From Haladaptatus halobius (lineage in GTDB: Archaea > Halobacteriota > Halobacteria > Halobacteriales > Haladaptataceae): 64,000 nt of DNA. This document shows positions 1 to 7,931 of this stretch, piece after piece. The notes beneath the pieces are model-generated. The model made no database searches. It was not told the origin of the DNA and was given only the letters and a program-made list of their open reading frames with translations. Location of the stretch: positions 2,356,001 through 2,420,000 of the forward strand of contig NZ_CP085335.1 of assembly GCF_020618475.1 (NCBI RefSeq), read 5' to 3'. A program made the translations under genes and the position numbers. The first letter of the stretch is position 1, and each line of letters opens with the position of its first letter.

Positions 1-554
1 TCCGCGAAGTCGTGTTCGGTTCTGAGACGGTCAGCCAACCGCGACTCCAACTCCCGAAGCGGGAGGTCGGCGGGAAACGTCCACTCCTCCTCGCGCAGTT
101 TCGCTCGCAGATCGTCCGACAACGGCGGGTAGCCTTCGATATCTCCGATTTCACCCGCGACGGTGACGCGAACTCGTCCGAACCGCCCGACTCGCTCGAT
201 CACGTCGCTCGAAAGGCGGTGCTCTCGCAGTCGTCGAAGACCGATACGGCGAGGGAACGACGCGCCCATCGCGTCCCCTTTCGCGTGGGCGTACTGCGTC
301 GCTAGCATCACGACGATGACCCCGACGACGACGATGGGGGAGTTGACTACGGGGGGTTCCAGCAAGCCGAGCAGCCCGCCCTGCACGCCCGCGATGGCGA
401 CCCCGAGCACCACGACGGCGAACCCCGGAAGCGAGACGCCGGTCACGTACCGGAACACGAACCCGAGGCTCCACGCGACGAGCGCCGGAACGACGCCGGT
501 GAGCGCTCCGAGATACAGGCCGAGGAGCAGTTCGACCGGAAGCGAGTAACCCAT
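1..554 (-). CDS. TrkA-C/RCK-type membrane protein, partial at the left edge
   Basis: The reading frame starts at an ATG at 554 (MGYSLPVELLLGLYLG) and runs off the window with no stop, so the C-terminus is missing. About three hydrophobic segments fill roughly residues 5-90. A soluble part follows (RVRVTVAGEIGDIEGYPPLS) of the sort found in haloarchaeal TrkA-C-like proteins, which bind regulatory ligands in K+ transport. It is divergent from a K+ channel gene starting at 716, and that pairing is common in haloarchaea. I infer a potassium-related membrane function from the fold and the neighbour; no catalytic motif is visible. High-GC codon use is normal for the window. The start is supported by the divergent intergenic gap. 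Confidence 0.72.
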   Translation of the reverse strand, partial: MGYSLPVELLLGLYLGALTGVVPALVAWSLGFVFRYVTGVSLPGFAVVVLGVAIAGVQGGLLGLLEPPVVNSPIVVVGVIVVMLATQYAHAKGDAMGASFPRRIGLRRLREHRLSSDVIERVGRFGRVRVTVAGEIGDIEGYPPLSDDLRAKLREEEWTFPADLPLRELESRLADRLRTEHDFA

Positions 555-715
555 ACACCGAGCAGACGTGGCAATCACAAAGACGTACCGACCCCCGCGC
601 TGGGGGGAACGTCAGTCACGGTGACGTCCCCGACGACGAGCGGTTCTCCAAAATTCGCCCGCCGCGGATCGATCGGCCACCTGACTTATCATTCGCGGCG
701 TAGCAGAGCGGTCGT

Positions 716-1897
716 ATGGAATGGGGTGTGCGGGAGGGGGCCGTCTCGGCGCGCATCGTCGCGTGGCTGACGATCGGCGTCGCGCTGCTCTCCATCGCCA
801 CCGGGGTGGTGGCGACTGCTACCACCACCAGCGGCGGTGGGTTGTTCGGCGGCGTAGTTCCCAATCCGGTTCGGACGACGGCGTCGTTCACCGGCACCAT
901 CGTCGGATTCCTGCTGCTCGTTTCCGCCGTCGGTCTCCGACGGGGCCTTCGAACCGCCTGGTACGCGAGCGCCGCGCTGGTTCCGCTCGCCGCGATCCAC
1001 GGTCTGCTGCAGTCGTCGCCGTACTCACTACCGCTCATCGCCGTCTCCCTCGTCACCCTCCCCGCACTGTTCGGAGCGCGCCGACGGTTCGAGCGCCCCC
1101 TCGCGCTGACGGCGGCGCAGCTCGCCGCCGCGTCCGCCGTCATCGGGGCGCAGTTGTACGGGACGGTCGGAGCGTATGCGCTTCGGAGCCAGTTCCGGCG
1201 TCTCGACACGCTGTTCGACGCCTTCTACTTCACCGTCACCACCGCGAGTACGGTCGGATACGGCGGCATTCATCCGAGAACACCTATCGCGAAGGCGTTC
1301 GGAATGACCGTCATCGTGCTCGGCACCGGCAGCTTCGCGGTCGCGTTGGGCGTGCTGTTCACGCCCATCGTCGAAAACAGATTCGCCAGCGCCCTCGGCA
1401 AAACCACCGACACCAACGTCGAACTCATGGAGAACCACCTACTCGTGCTCGGATACGGGCAACTGCTCACCGAATCGATCATCGACGAACTCGGCGGCCG
1501 AACCGAGTACGTGCTCGTCGTCGACGACGCCGACCTCGCGAGTAAACTGCGGGACAAAAGGCGAAACGTGCTCCACGGCGACCCGAGCGACGAGGAGTTG
1601 CTCCGGCGCGTCGGCGTCGAACGGGCGCGGTCGGTGCTCGTCGCGACCGACGACGACGCCGAGGACGCGCTCGCGGTGCTAACCGCTCGGCAGTTGAATC
1701 CCGACGTTCGCATCGTCGCGGGCGCGACCCAGCGCGAGAACGTGGAGAAACTGCGGCGAGCGGGCGCGGACGTCGTCGTCAGTCCGTCCTTCGTCGGTCG
1801 GCTGCTCGTCAAGGCGGCGCTCGGCGGGGAGCACGCGGAGGAGCTGGCGGATCAGCTGGTCGGCGACGACGCGAACCGAACGCTCGACGAGTTCTGA
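716..1897 (+). CDS. Potassium channel with cytoplasmic RCK (TrkA-N) domain
   Basis: The product (393 aa) is a K+ channel subunit of the inner membrane. Hydrophobic segments lie near residues 12-35, 60-77, 82-120 and 130-150. The pore helix and selectivity filter follow, with TTASTVGYGG around residues 176-184 and TVGYG at 179-183. A last transmembrane helix covers about 192-216. The C-terminal part from residue 240 (HLLVLGYGQLL) is a Rossmann-like RCK/TrkA-N domain that usually gates the channel through nucleotides or Ca2+. The extra N-terminal helices distinguish it from minimal two-helix channels. It is divergent from the TrkA-C-like gene ending the left edge, suggesting shared control of K+ homeostasis. 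The stop is TGA and the start has no strong ribosome site. Confidence 0.88.
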   Translation: MEWGVREGAVSARIVAWLTIGVALLSIATGVVATATTTSGGGLFGGVVPNPVRTTASFTGTIVGFLLLVSAVGLRRGLRTAWYASAALVPLAAIHGLLQSSPYSLPLIAVSLVTLPALFGARRRFERPLALTAAQLAAASAVIGAQLYGTVGAYALRSQFRRLDTLFDAFYFTVTTASTVGYGGIHPRTPIAKAFGMTVIVLGTGSFAVALGVLFTPIVENRFASALGKTTDTNVELMENHLLVLGYGQLLTESIIDELGGRTEYVLVVDDADLASKLRDKRRNVLHGDPSDEELLRRVGVERARSVLVATDDDAEDALAVLTARQLNPDVRIVAGATQRENVEKLRRAGADVVVSPSFVGRLLVKAALGGEHAEELADQLVGDDANRTLDEF

Positions 1898-1924
1898 AAG
1901 GGAGGTCGGTTGGTTCGCGGCGGT

Positions 1925-3448
1925 TCACCCGCAATGAACGACCGCCACGTCGCAGTCGATTTCGTGCATTCGCTCGAACGTCGGCGGCGAGATAAACCGC
2001 GAGGCGGCGCTTCGGTCGGTGCTCGCCCCGATGATGGCGAGGTCGTAGTGGTCGTCGTTCGCCGCGAGGAAGTTCTCGATGTTACTCCGCGAGACGCGCG
2101 TCTCGAACGAACCGGAGAACGCCTCCACGAGGTCGGCGAGGGTCGATTCGGCGCTTCTGCGCTCCGCTTCACGGTCGATACAGGTGCAGACGCTCACCGA
2201 CCCCGAGCGCCCGACCAATCGCCGCGCGAAGTCGATCATGGTGTGCGCCGTATCCCCCGGTCGACGGACGGGAACGAGGACACGATTCCAGCGCCGACGC
2301 GCCCTGCTGTCGGGTGCGGGCCGGTACGCGATGGCGTCGATTCGGCCCCGGAAAAGGCCCCTGATGAACGGCGAGAGGCCACCGTGTTTCTTCTAGTACG
2401 GCGTGACGACGAGGTCGCAGTTCACCTCGCGGGCGGTCTTCACCACCGTCTTGGCGGGCGTTTTCCCGTCGCCCGTGACGACGACTTCGCAGGGGACGCC
2501 CATCTGTGTCCGGATTCGATGCGCCTGCGTTTCGAGCCGGTCGGCGACTTCGTCGGCGGCCTGCGCTTCGACGGCTTCCTCCTCGGAAGCGAGTTCCGCC
2601 GCCTCCGTATCGACGAGGTTCTGCTGGTTCTTGCCGGACTCGGCTATCGTCTCCTCGGCCTCTTCGATGGCTGATTCGTCGACTATGTCCACCAGCACGA
2701 CCTTCCCGGCGTCGTGCGCCGCCGCCAGTTTCGCGCCGAACATCGCCGCTTGCTCGGCGTGCTCCCCGCGCACGGGGACGAGCACGTGGTCGTCGCCCTT
2801 CGTCGAGCGGTAGAGGTAGCGCGCCCTGCGTTCGTAGAACTCCCGCCGCCAGACGACGAACACCCCGGCGACGATGCTGCTGGAGACCGCGATACCGAGA
2901 ACGTACAGGAAATCGGTTAACCATCGACCCGCACCGGCGAACGCGAAGCCGCTCGCGTCGGAGAATCGAAACATGAGGACGAGCAGGGCCGTCGAGAACG
3001 CCGTCGGCTGTTCCAGATCAAGCGACCACGTCGCGAGCACCGTCAGAAAGATGCCGAGCGCCGCGGCACCCGCGTGAACCCTCATCGAGTCCGGCGGAAC
3101 GTTGTAGAGGTACTTGGCGGAGAATTCCAGTGCGACCCAACCGCAGAGCGCACCGGCGGTCATTCCCCCCACGAACTTCGTCGGGGAGGCATACTTCCCC
3201 TCTGGGTCGGCGAAGAGGGTGTACGTCCCCGATGCGAGCGGCGGGAAGAGCAGGAACCACTCGGCACCGACGGTGTTCGAGAGCCACGTGATACCGGCGA
3301 TGAGGATTGGCACGAACACCAGTATCGTGAGGCGGGTCAGGTTACGCGTGTGTTCGACCCACCGCGTGAACTGCTGGATTTCACGTCGCTCGAACCGGCG
3401 GATGCGGCGTAACGCCGCGTGATACCGCATCAGCAGGTCGTCGAACAT
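1925..3448 (-). pseudogene. HPP-family membrane protein with C-terminal UspA domain, interrupted by in-frame TAG
   Basis: Read from the ATG at 3448 (MFDDLLMRYHAALRR), this is a haloarchaeal HPP-family protein. It has four to five membrane helices over about residues 35-210, followed by universal-stress (UspA) modules. The frame stops at TAG (2395-2393, codon 352), directly after VVTPY. The same frame continues without a shift through KKHGGLSPFIRGLFRG and RNRVLVPVRRPGDT-like UspA sequence to a TGA at 1925, giving 507 positions in total. In family members remembered from other haloarchaea the TAG position is usually Glu (VTPYEE), so GAG to TAG is the simplest change. The truncated 351-residue form keeps the membrane part and the first UspA half. 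A downstream ATG at 2239 could start a separate fragment. Function of the family (a transporter or stress sensor) is not settled. Confidence 0.82.
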
Positions 3449-3485
3449 GGGGAAAATTGCGGTCGTGCGGAATAAATGCGTTCTG

Positions 3486-4268
3486 TTACCGGGCGAGGGC
3501 GGCGACCGCATCGAGCGAGATTCGGATGGCGCGCTCGACGTTGTTCTTCGCCTTTTCGGGGAGTTCGTCGTCCTCGGTGTCGGTGCCCTTCTGGGTGCCC
3601 TTCACGAGGTTCCCGTCCACGGTACAGATGGCTCCCGAGCGCATCCCCTTCCGACGGGCGACGGAGAAGACGGCAGCGGCTTCCATCTCGACGCAGAGGA
3701 TGTTCGCTTCCTCCCAGTCCGCGACGTACTCGTCGGTTTCGGCGTAGAAAGCGTCGTCGCTCGCAATCGGGCCGACGTGGACGTCCCCGACGCTACTCGC
3801 GGTTTCACCGCTCGCTCCATCCGCGGCCCAGCGGGCCGCGCGCGCCTCCGCCGAATCGACCAGCGCGGAGAGCACGTCGTAGTCCGGCACGGCGGGGTAG
3901 GTGTCCTTCTCGTAGCGCCGAGTCGTTCCCTCGTCTTTCGCCGCGCCAGTGGCGACGACCATGTCGCCGATCTCGATGTACTCTTGGAGTGCCCCGGTCG
4001 TCCCGACGCGAATCACGGTTTCGACGCCGACGGCCTCCATCTCCTCGATGGCGATGGTCGCGGAGGGACAGCCGATACCGGTCGAGCAGATGGTCAGCGG
4101 GACGCCCTCGTATTCGGCGTTGACGACCTTGTACTCGCGGTTCTCGGAGACGACCTCCGATGAATCGCACTGCGCCGCGATTCGGTCGACGCGCCCCGGG
4201 TCGCCCGGAATCAATGCGATGTCGTTCAGGTCGCCCTCGTCCACGAGCAGGTGGGGTTGCGTTGCCAT
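3486..4268 (-). CDS. Nucleoside phosphorylase (uridine/purine type, PNP_UDP_1 family)
   Basis: This 260-aa cytosolic enzyme splits nucleosides with phosphate into a base and ribose-1-phosphate for salvage. The ATG at 4268 (MATQPHLLVDEGD) was preferred over an in-frame start 18 codons upstream because it gives the usual N-terminus just before the phosphate loop IALIPGDPGRV. Further family motifs are STGIGCPSATIAIEE, the ribose/phosphate strand VIRVGTTGAL and CVEMEAAAVFSVARR, where the Met-Glu pair contacts ribose. The base specificity (uridine versus purine) cannot be read safely. The gene stands alone on the minus strand and ends with TAA 37 bases from the start of the HPP/UspA gene, so the two could be co-transcribed. 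Confidence 0.88.
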   Translation of the reverse strand: MATQPHLLVDEGDLNDIALIPGDPGRVDRIAAQCDSSEVVSENREYKVVNAEYEGVPLTICSTGIGCPSATIAIEEMEAVGVETVIRVGTTGALQEYIEIGDMVVATGAAKDEGTTRRYEKDTYPAVPDYDVLSALVDSAEARAARWAADGASGETASSVGDVHVGPIASDDAFYAETDEYVADWEEANILCVEMEAAAVFSVARRKGMRSGAICTVDGNLVKGTQKGTDTEDDELPEKAKNNVERAIRISLDAVAALAR

Positions 4269-4337
4269 GGGCAGGGTTTCTCGGGAGTACGGGAAAAAGC
4301 GTCCGGGTTTAGCCGTAGCCATAGGTTTTTGTCATAG

Positions 4338-4496
4338 TGGCTGGATTTCGGTGGGGCGTCTCACTGCCCCGATTGCGGCGAAGAAGTCGACGAATTGGTG
4401 AAAGGAAGCGCGTCCGCGAGCCACACCTTCAGCGCGGCGACGGTCTGGGAGTGCCCGCACTGCGACGCGATCCTCGGCGTGAGCGACAACAGATAA
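4338..4496 (+). pseudogene. Small double zinc-ribbon ORF without a usable start (probable remnant)
   Basis: A plus-strand frame encodes CPDCGEEVDELVKGSAS, then ATVWECPHCDAILGVSDNR and a TAA at 4494. Two CxxC knuckles spaced about 33 residues apart form a clear zinc-ribbon pattern. An in-frame TAG at 4335 precedes the frame and no ATG or GTG occurs between it and the first CxxC. A GTG at 4337 in the neighbouring frame would read MAGFRWGVS and would join the zinc-ribbon frame after a one-base shift near 4360. I therefore read it as a short protein gene broken by a frameshift, though a non-canonical start is possible. The biochemical role is unknown. The 3' end touches the stop of the converging DUF5812-like gene. 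Confidence 0.5.
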
Positions 4497-4961
4497 TCAC
4501 GGCAAGTAGCGAACGCTCACGACACCCGCTTCCGACCGCACCTCCACGCGGTTCACCCCGAGTCGGGCCGCGCGCGCGAGGGTGCCCTCGTCGTCCAGCA
4601 CGTCGCTCACGGCGTCCTCGGTTTCCCCCGGCGGCACCGAGAGGACGTGAATCTCGCCGATTCCGGCGCGCTCGGTTTGGGCGAGGTCGCCAACGTCCTG
4701 CTCGTCGGCCATCTTGCGCTCCTGCGTCGTCGGCTGTTCGTCGCTCTCCTCGACCGAAAGCGGTCGCCGGTCGTCGATATCCACGATTTCCCACGTGACC
4801 TCCATCGGGGGTTCGGGGGCAACCGTGGCGTCGATGGCGTCGCGGGTTTCGACGCCGGGGTTGGTCGAGAGGGTGTGCACCTGTCCGTCGTTAACGTCCT
4901 TCAGCACCGCCGACTCGTCCTCGGCGTGGGTGACGAGGAACGTGCTCGACTTCTCGGTCAT
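4497..4961 (-). CDS. DUF5812-like haloarchaeal protein
   Basis: This is a 154-aa acidic soluble protein starting at the ATG at 4961 (MTEKSSTFLVTHAEDESAVL). The longer open frame upstream has basic, serine-rich composition unlike a haloarchaeal protein, so it was rejected as coding. The N-terminal half (residues 1-60, with VKDVND-like and VAPEPPMEVTWEI sequence) resembles the haloarchaeal DUF5812 family as I remember it. The C-terminal half ends in a repeat-like module (IHVLSVPPGETEDAVSDVL and GVNRVEVRSEAGVVSVRYLP). No catalytic motif is visible and the function is unknown. It converges with the zinc-ribbon remnant and has a TGA stop. Confidence 0.78.
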   Translation of the reverse strand: MTEKSSTFLVTHAEDESAVLKDVNDGQVHTLSTNPGVETRDAIDATVAPEPPMEVTWEIVDIDDRRPLSVEESDEQPTTQERKMADEQDVGDLAQTERAGIGEIHVLSVPPGETEDAVSDVLDDEGTLARAARLGVNRVEVRSEAGVVSVRYLP

Positions 4962-5028
4962 GCTCGGAGATAGGTGGTCGCTCCTTTTCCGGATTCCGCT
5001 CTCTTCCGGTCGCGGTATCCTGCACGCA

Positions 5029-5547
5029 TCACCGGGCGAGACGGTGGAGGGCGAAGATGAGGAGCGTAGCGACGAGCGGCGGAACGAGGCCGTACAACTG
5101 CGGGAGCGAGTAGAGAAATCCGCCGACCGCGCCGGGGTTTGGAGACTGGTACTCCGGCGGGACGGTGATGACGATTCCGACGTACAGTGAGACGACGAAG
5201 ACGAACCCCGCGAGCGCGAGAAGGGTATCGTAGGCGGGGCGGGGCGTCTCGCCGCGTCGGTGGCGGCGCGCGACGAACAGGACGGGCGCGAACAGCGGCC
5301 CAAGGACGAAGAGGGCGATGACGCCGAGGAAGGCGTTCGAGGTCGTCCGCAACGCCGACTGGCCGAGAACTTCGGTGAACCAGAACACCAGCGCCAGCAC
5401 GAAGATGATAGCGAGGAAGCTACCGAGGACGAAACTGACGAAGACGTACAGCCGAAAGGCCAGCGAGTCGGACGCGCGAAAACTGTAGCGGAACGCGCCG
5501 AGGAGGCCAGAGTAGTCGTCCGTTCCGGCGGTGGCGGCGTCGGTCAT
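5029..5547 (-). CDS. Four-helix haloarchaeal membrane protein of unknown function
   Basis: This 172-aa integral membrane protein starts with MTDAATAGTDDYSGLLGAFR. Hydrophobic segments lie at about residues 33-60 (FVSFVLGSFLAIIFVLALVF), 72-92, 107-128 and 148-168. A short charged loop, RRHRRGETPRP, sits between the second and third helices. The acidic N-terminal tail is probably cytoplasmic. No enzyme or transporter motif is visible, and I do not recognise a named family. It is divergent from the isoprenoid-isomerase-like gene at 5664 with about 115 bases between the two starts. Confidence 0.72.
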   Translation of the reverse strand: MTDAATAGTDDYSGLLGAFRYSFRASDSLAFRLYVFVSFVLGSFLAIIFVLALVFWFTEVLGQSALRTTSNAFLGVIALFVLGPLFAPVLFVARRHRRGETPRPAYDTLLALAGFVFVVSLYVGIVITVPPEYQSPNPGAVGGFLYSLPQLYGLVPPLVATLLIFALHRLAR

Positions 5548-5663
5548 CGCTCGAAACTCGAACTCGCGCCAAGGTAAATGGCGCGACTCGCGTCGACGGA
5601 CACCGACTCGCGGGCCGGACGTGTTCCGAAGAACGTTTGAGACAGATAGTTCTCTGTACCAAT

Positions 5664-6260
5664 ATGAGCACCGACAGCGCCACAGATTCGTCCGGAGAGT
5701 CCTTCTCCGAGGACGCCGACGAAGTCCACAAAAACGCCCGTAAATCCGTCGTCGCCGTGGATGCCGACGACAACGAGCAGGAAGTCGTCAACCGGCTCGA
5801 AGCACACATGGGAGACGGCGTCCGCCACCGGGCGTTCACCGCGCTCATCTTCGACGAGGACGATAACATCCTGCTCGCCCAGCGCGCGCCGACCAAGCGC
5901 CTCTGGGACACCTACTGGGACGGAACCGTCGCGTCCCATCCCAACCCGGGCCAGTTGCAGGAGGACGCGACCCGTCGGCGACTCGAAGTGGAACTCGGTA
6001 TCTCGCCCGACCAGTACGACGACCTGCGCCTGACCGACCGATTCGAATACAAACGCTACTACGCCCGCGAAGGCGTCGAACACGAGGTCTGTGCCGTACT
6101 GAAGCTCACACTGCACGATACCACGCTCGACCCCGACGAAGAGGAAGTTGCGGGTCTGATGTGGGTGCCCTATGAGCGCCTGTACGAAAATCCGAGATGG
6201 TATCGCCAACTGCGACTCTGTCCGTGGTTCGAGATCGCCATGCGCCGCGACTTCGAGTAG
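5664..6260 (+). CDS. idi: Isopentenyl-diphosphate delta-isomerase-like Nudix protein (type I)
   Basis: The 198-aa product belongs to the Nudix IPP isomerase group, which interconverts isopentenyl and dimethylallyl diphosphate for archaeal lipid synthesis. The ATG at 5664 (MSTDSATDSSGESF) is used because the nine extra upstream codons are not protein-like. The core has GVRHRAFTALIFDEDDNILL, WDTYWDGTVASHP and a Nudix-type helix QEDATRRRLEVELGIS near residues 100-114. A conserved EHEVCAVL segment near 139-146 supplies the second acidic active-site region. In the bacterial enzyme the position just before this SHP/GHP motif holds the catalytic cysteine; here it is Ala90. The annotation as isomerase is therefore by family and not by complete active site. 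The stop is TAG. Confidence 0.75.
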   Translation: MSTDSATDSSGESFSEDADEVHKNARKSVVAVDADDNEQEVVNRLEAHMGDGVRHRAFTALIFDEDDNILLAQRAPTKRLWDTYWDGTVASHPNPGQLQEDATRRRLEVELGISPDQYDDLRLTDRFEYKRYYAREGVEHEVCAVLKLTLHDTTLDPDEEEVAGLMWVPYERLYENPRWYRQLRLCPWFEIAMRRDFE

Positions 6261-6495
6261 ATCGAGTTCGAACGGCGCGCGTTCGTCGCGGTGATATTCT
6301 TCGTCGGTTTAGGTGGTTCGTGAGGTAGAAACGGTTCTCGACGCGAGAGCGACTGACCGACGAGGACGTGGCTGCGCCCTACGACTAGCGAGCGATAGCA
6401 GGCGGTCGATCCGACCCGCGAACGGCGTTCACACGGAGTACCGCTCCTCGCCGCCATCCGGTACGCAAAAGAACGATGACATCCTAGCCTCGCGT

Positions 6496-6837
6496 ATGGT
6501 CTCGGCCGCTACGACGCTCGGCTTTCTCGTCATCATCTTAGTCAACACCGTCATCACGGCCGTCGTTATCCGCTTCTTCCGCCTTCGGCTCTCGACGCGC
6601 TGGGGAGCCGTGGTGTACACCCTGCTACTGGTTCCTCTCGTCTACGTCGCCACGACGCTCGTGCTGAGCGGCGTGGTCGGCTTCGGCGGGAGCGGTATCA
6701 GGGACAAGGGCACCGCCCTCATCCTCATCTGGGTCCTTCCGTTCACGCTCGGGGTGTCCATCGACCTGTTCTGGATGCCCCCGCCCGAGGAGATCGACCT
6801 TCCGGACAAGTCGCGCGAGCAACAACAGGGTCGCTGA
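6496..6837 (+). CDS. Small three-helix haloarchaeal membrane protein
   Basis: The 113-aa protein starts at ATG 6496 (MVSAATTLGFLVIILVNTVI). Earlier in-frame codons encode an arginine-rich sequence with no hydrophobicity and were excluded. Three hydrophobic segments fall near residues 5-26, 39-62 and 74-92. The C-terminal tail (WMPPPEEIDLPDKSREQQQG) is polar and probably cytoplasmic. No domain or motif gives a function. Its 3' 213 bases overlap a convergent gene on the minus strand at 6625-7185. Membrane-like composition in this frame argues that the plus-strand gene is real. Confidence 0.62.
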   Translation: MVSAATTLGFLVIILVNTVITAVVIRFFRLRLSTRWGAVVYTLLLVPLVYVATTLVLSGVVGFGGSGIRDKGTALILIWVLPFTLGVSIDLFWMPPPEEIDLPDKSREQQQGR

Positions 6838-7185
6838 GGGCGCGACCGCCAGCCAACCCGCACCCGCCGTGACCGCGATTCCCTCCCAGAGGTAGACGAG
6901 ACCGACCGGGCCGACGACCACCCCGGAGACGATGGTTCCGACGACGACCCGGAGCCACGGCGCCGGCGACCCGCTCAGCGCGAGCAGCGCGTCGAGAGCG
7001 TCGAGGACGAGCAGCGCGGCGACGACGCTCCGCGTGCGTACGCGAACTCGGCGCGAACGCTCCGGACGCTCTGGGCGTTCGAACACGGGAAGGATGAGCC
7101 GAATCCGGTCGGGGAGCGTGACCGGCGGGAGACTCATCGGCGGGAGCGTGAAACGGATTCCCGAATCGTCGTCCCTGTCTGCCAT
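6625..7185 (-). CDS. Haloarchaeal membrane protein with an antisense-overlapping C-terminus
   Basis: The ORF encodes 186 aa from MADRDDDSGIRFTLPPMSLP. Residues 1-115 look genuine: a polar start, a basic patch (RVRVRTRS) and hydrophobic segments around residues 53-70, 78-100 and 105-122. From about residue 120 onward (LGRGHPEQVDGHPERERK) composition changes to polar, histidine- and glutamate-rich, and this part is exactly antisense to the plus-strand gene 6496-6837. The true C-terminus is probably near residue 125, and a stop may have been lost. No function can be assigned. The start faces the thymidylate kinase gene's 3' end. Confidence 0.5.
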   Translation of the reverse strand: MADRDDDSGIRFTLPPMSLPPVTLPDRIRLILPVFERPERPERSRRVRVRTRSVVAALLVLDALDALLALSGSPAPWLRVVVGTIVSGVVVGPVGLVYLWEGIAVTAGAGWLAVAPSATLLLLARLVRKVDLLGRGHPEQVDGHPERERKDPDEDEGGALVPDTAPAEADHAAQHERRGDVDERNQ

Positions 7186-7254
7186 GGCGGAAGTACGACT
7201 TCGACCGTGAAAACTGCTCGTTCGCTATTCGCCGTGCTACTCCTTCCGCATCAC

Positions 7255-7848
7255 CTACTCCTCCGCGTCGCCGGTCACGCGCTCGATGGTCGAGACGACG
7301 CTGTCGATGACAGCTTCGGGCGACTGTGTGGCGTCAACGCGGACGAATCGTCCGGACTCGGCGTCCATCAGTCGCTCGTAGTTCGACCGAACCTGCGCGA
7401 GGAACCCGGCCTGTTCGAACTTATTCGTCGCGCCGCTTCGCGCCGCCCCGGTTTCGGGGTCGACGTCAAGGTAAACGGTGCAGTCCGGCGGACGCGTCCA
7501 CGGCTTGTGGACGCCGACGATGTACTCCATGGGGCGCGTGACGTGCCCGTCCAGCGCGACCGCCTGATATGCGTACCGAGAGTCGGAGTAGCGATCGGAG
7601 ATGACGAGCTTTTCGTCCGCCAGCGCGGGTCGGACGGTGTTCGAGAGATGGGCCGCGTGGTCGGCGGTGTAGAGGAACAGCTCCGCAATGGGGTCGGCGT
7701 CGTCGTCACTGATAGAACGTTCGACGGCCTCGCCGTACCACGAATCGGTCGGTTCGCGGGTGAACACCGCGTCGGGGTACTCCTCGTGGAGCACCTCCCA
7801 GACGGTGGTCTTTCCGCTCCCGTCCAGTCCCTCCAGCGTTATCAGCAT
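7255..7848 (-). CDS. tmk: Thymidylate kinase (dTMP kinase)
   Basis: This 197-aa enzyme phosphorylates dTMP to dTDP with ATP for DNA precursor synthesis. The ATG at 7848 begins directly at [15 protein letters not shown], placing the P-loop GLDGSGKT at residues 7-14. Sixteen upstream codons in the same frame were rejected. Further motifs are the TREPTD segment near residue 30, where Arg binds dTMP phosphate, and the [12 protein letters not shown] segment (DRY/DRX motif) near residues 85-96. A lid-like region [13 protein letters not shown] follows. Length is typical of archaeal TMP kinases. The stop is TAG, showing that TAG ends normal genes here. The divergent neighbour is the dehydrogenase at 7932. 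Confidence 0.92.
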   Translation of the reverse strand: MLITLEGLDGSGKTTVWEVLHEEYPDAVFTREPTDSWYGEAVERSISDDDADPIAELFLYTADHAAHLSNTVRPALADEKLVISDRYSDSRYAYQAVALDGHVTRPMEYIVGVHKPWTRPPDCTVYLDVDPETGAARSGATNKFEQAGFLAQVRSNYERLMDAESGRFVRVDATQSPEAVIDSVVSTIERVTGDAEE

Positions 7849-7931
7849 GCCCGGACGTTCGAGTCGAGTGATAAAATCTTCGGGGTTTCGTAGCAAGTAG
7901 ATTTACCTACTTTCGTGTACATATCTGAACT

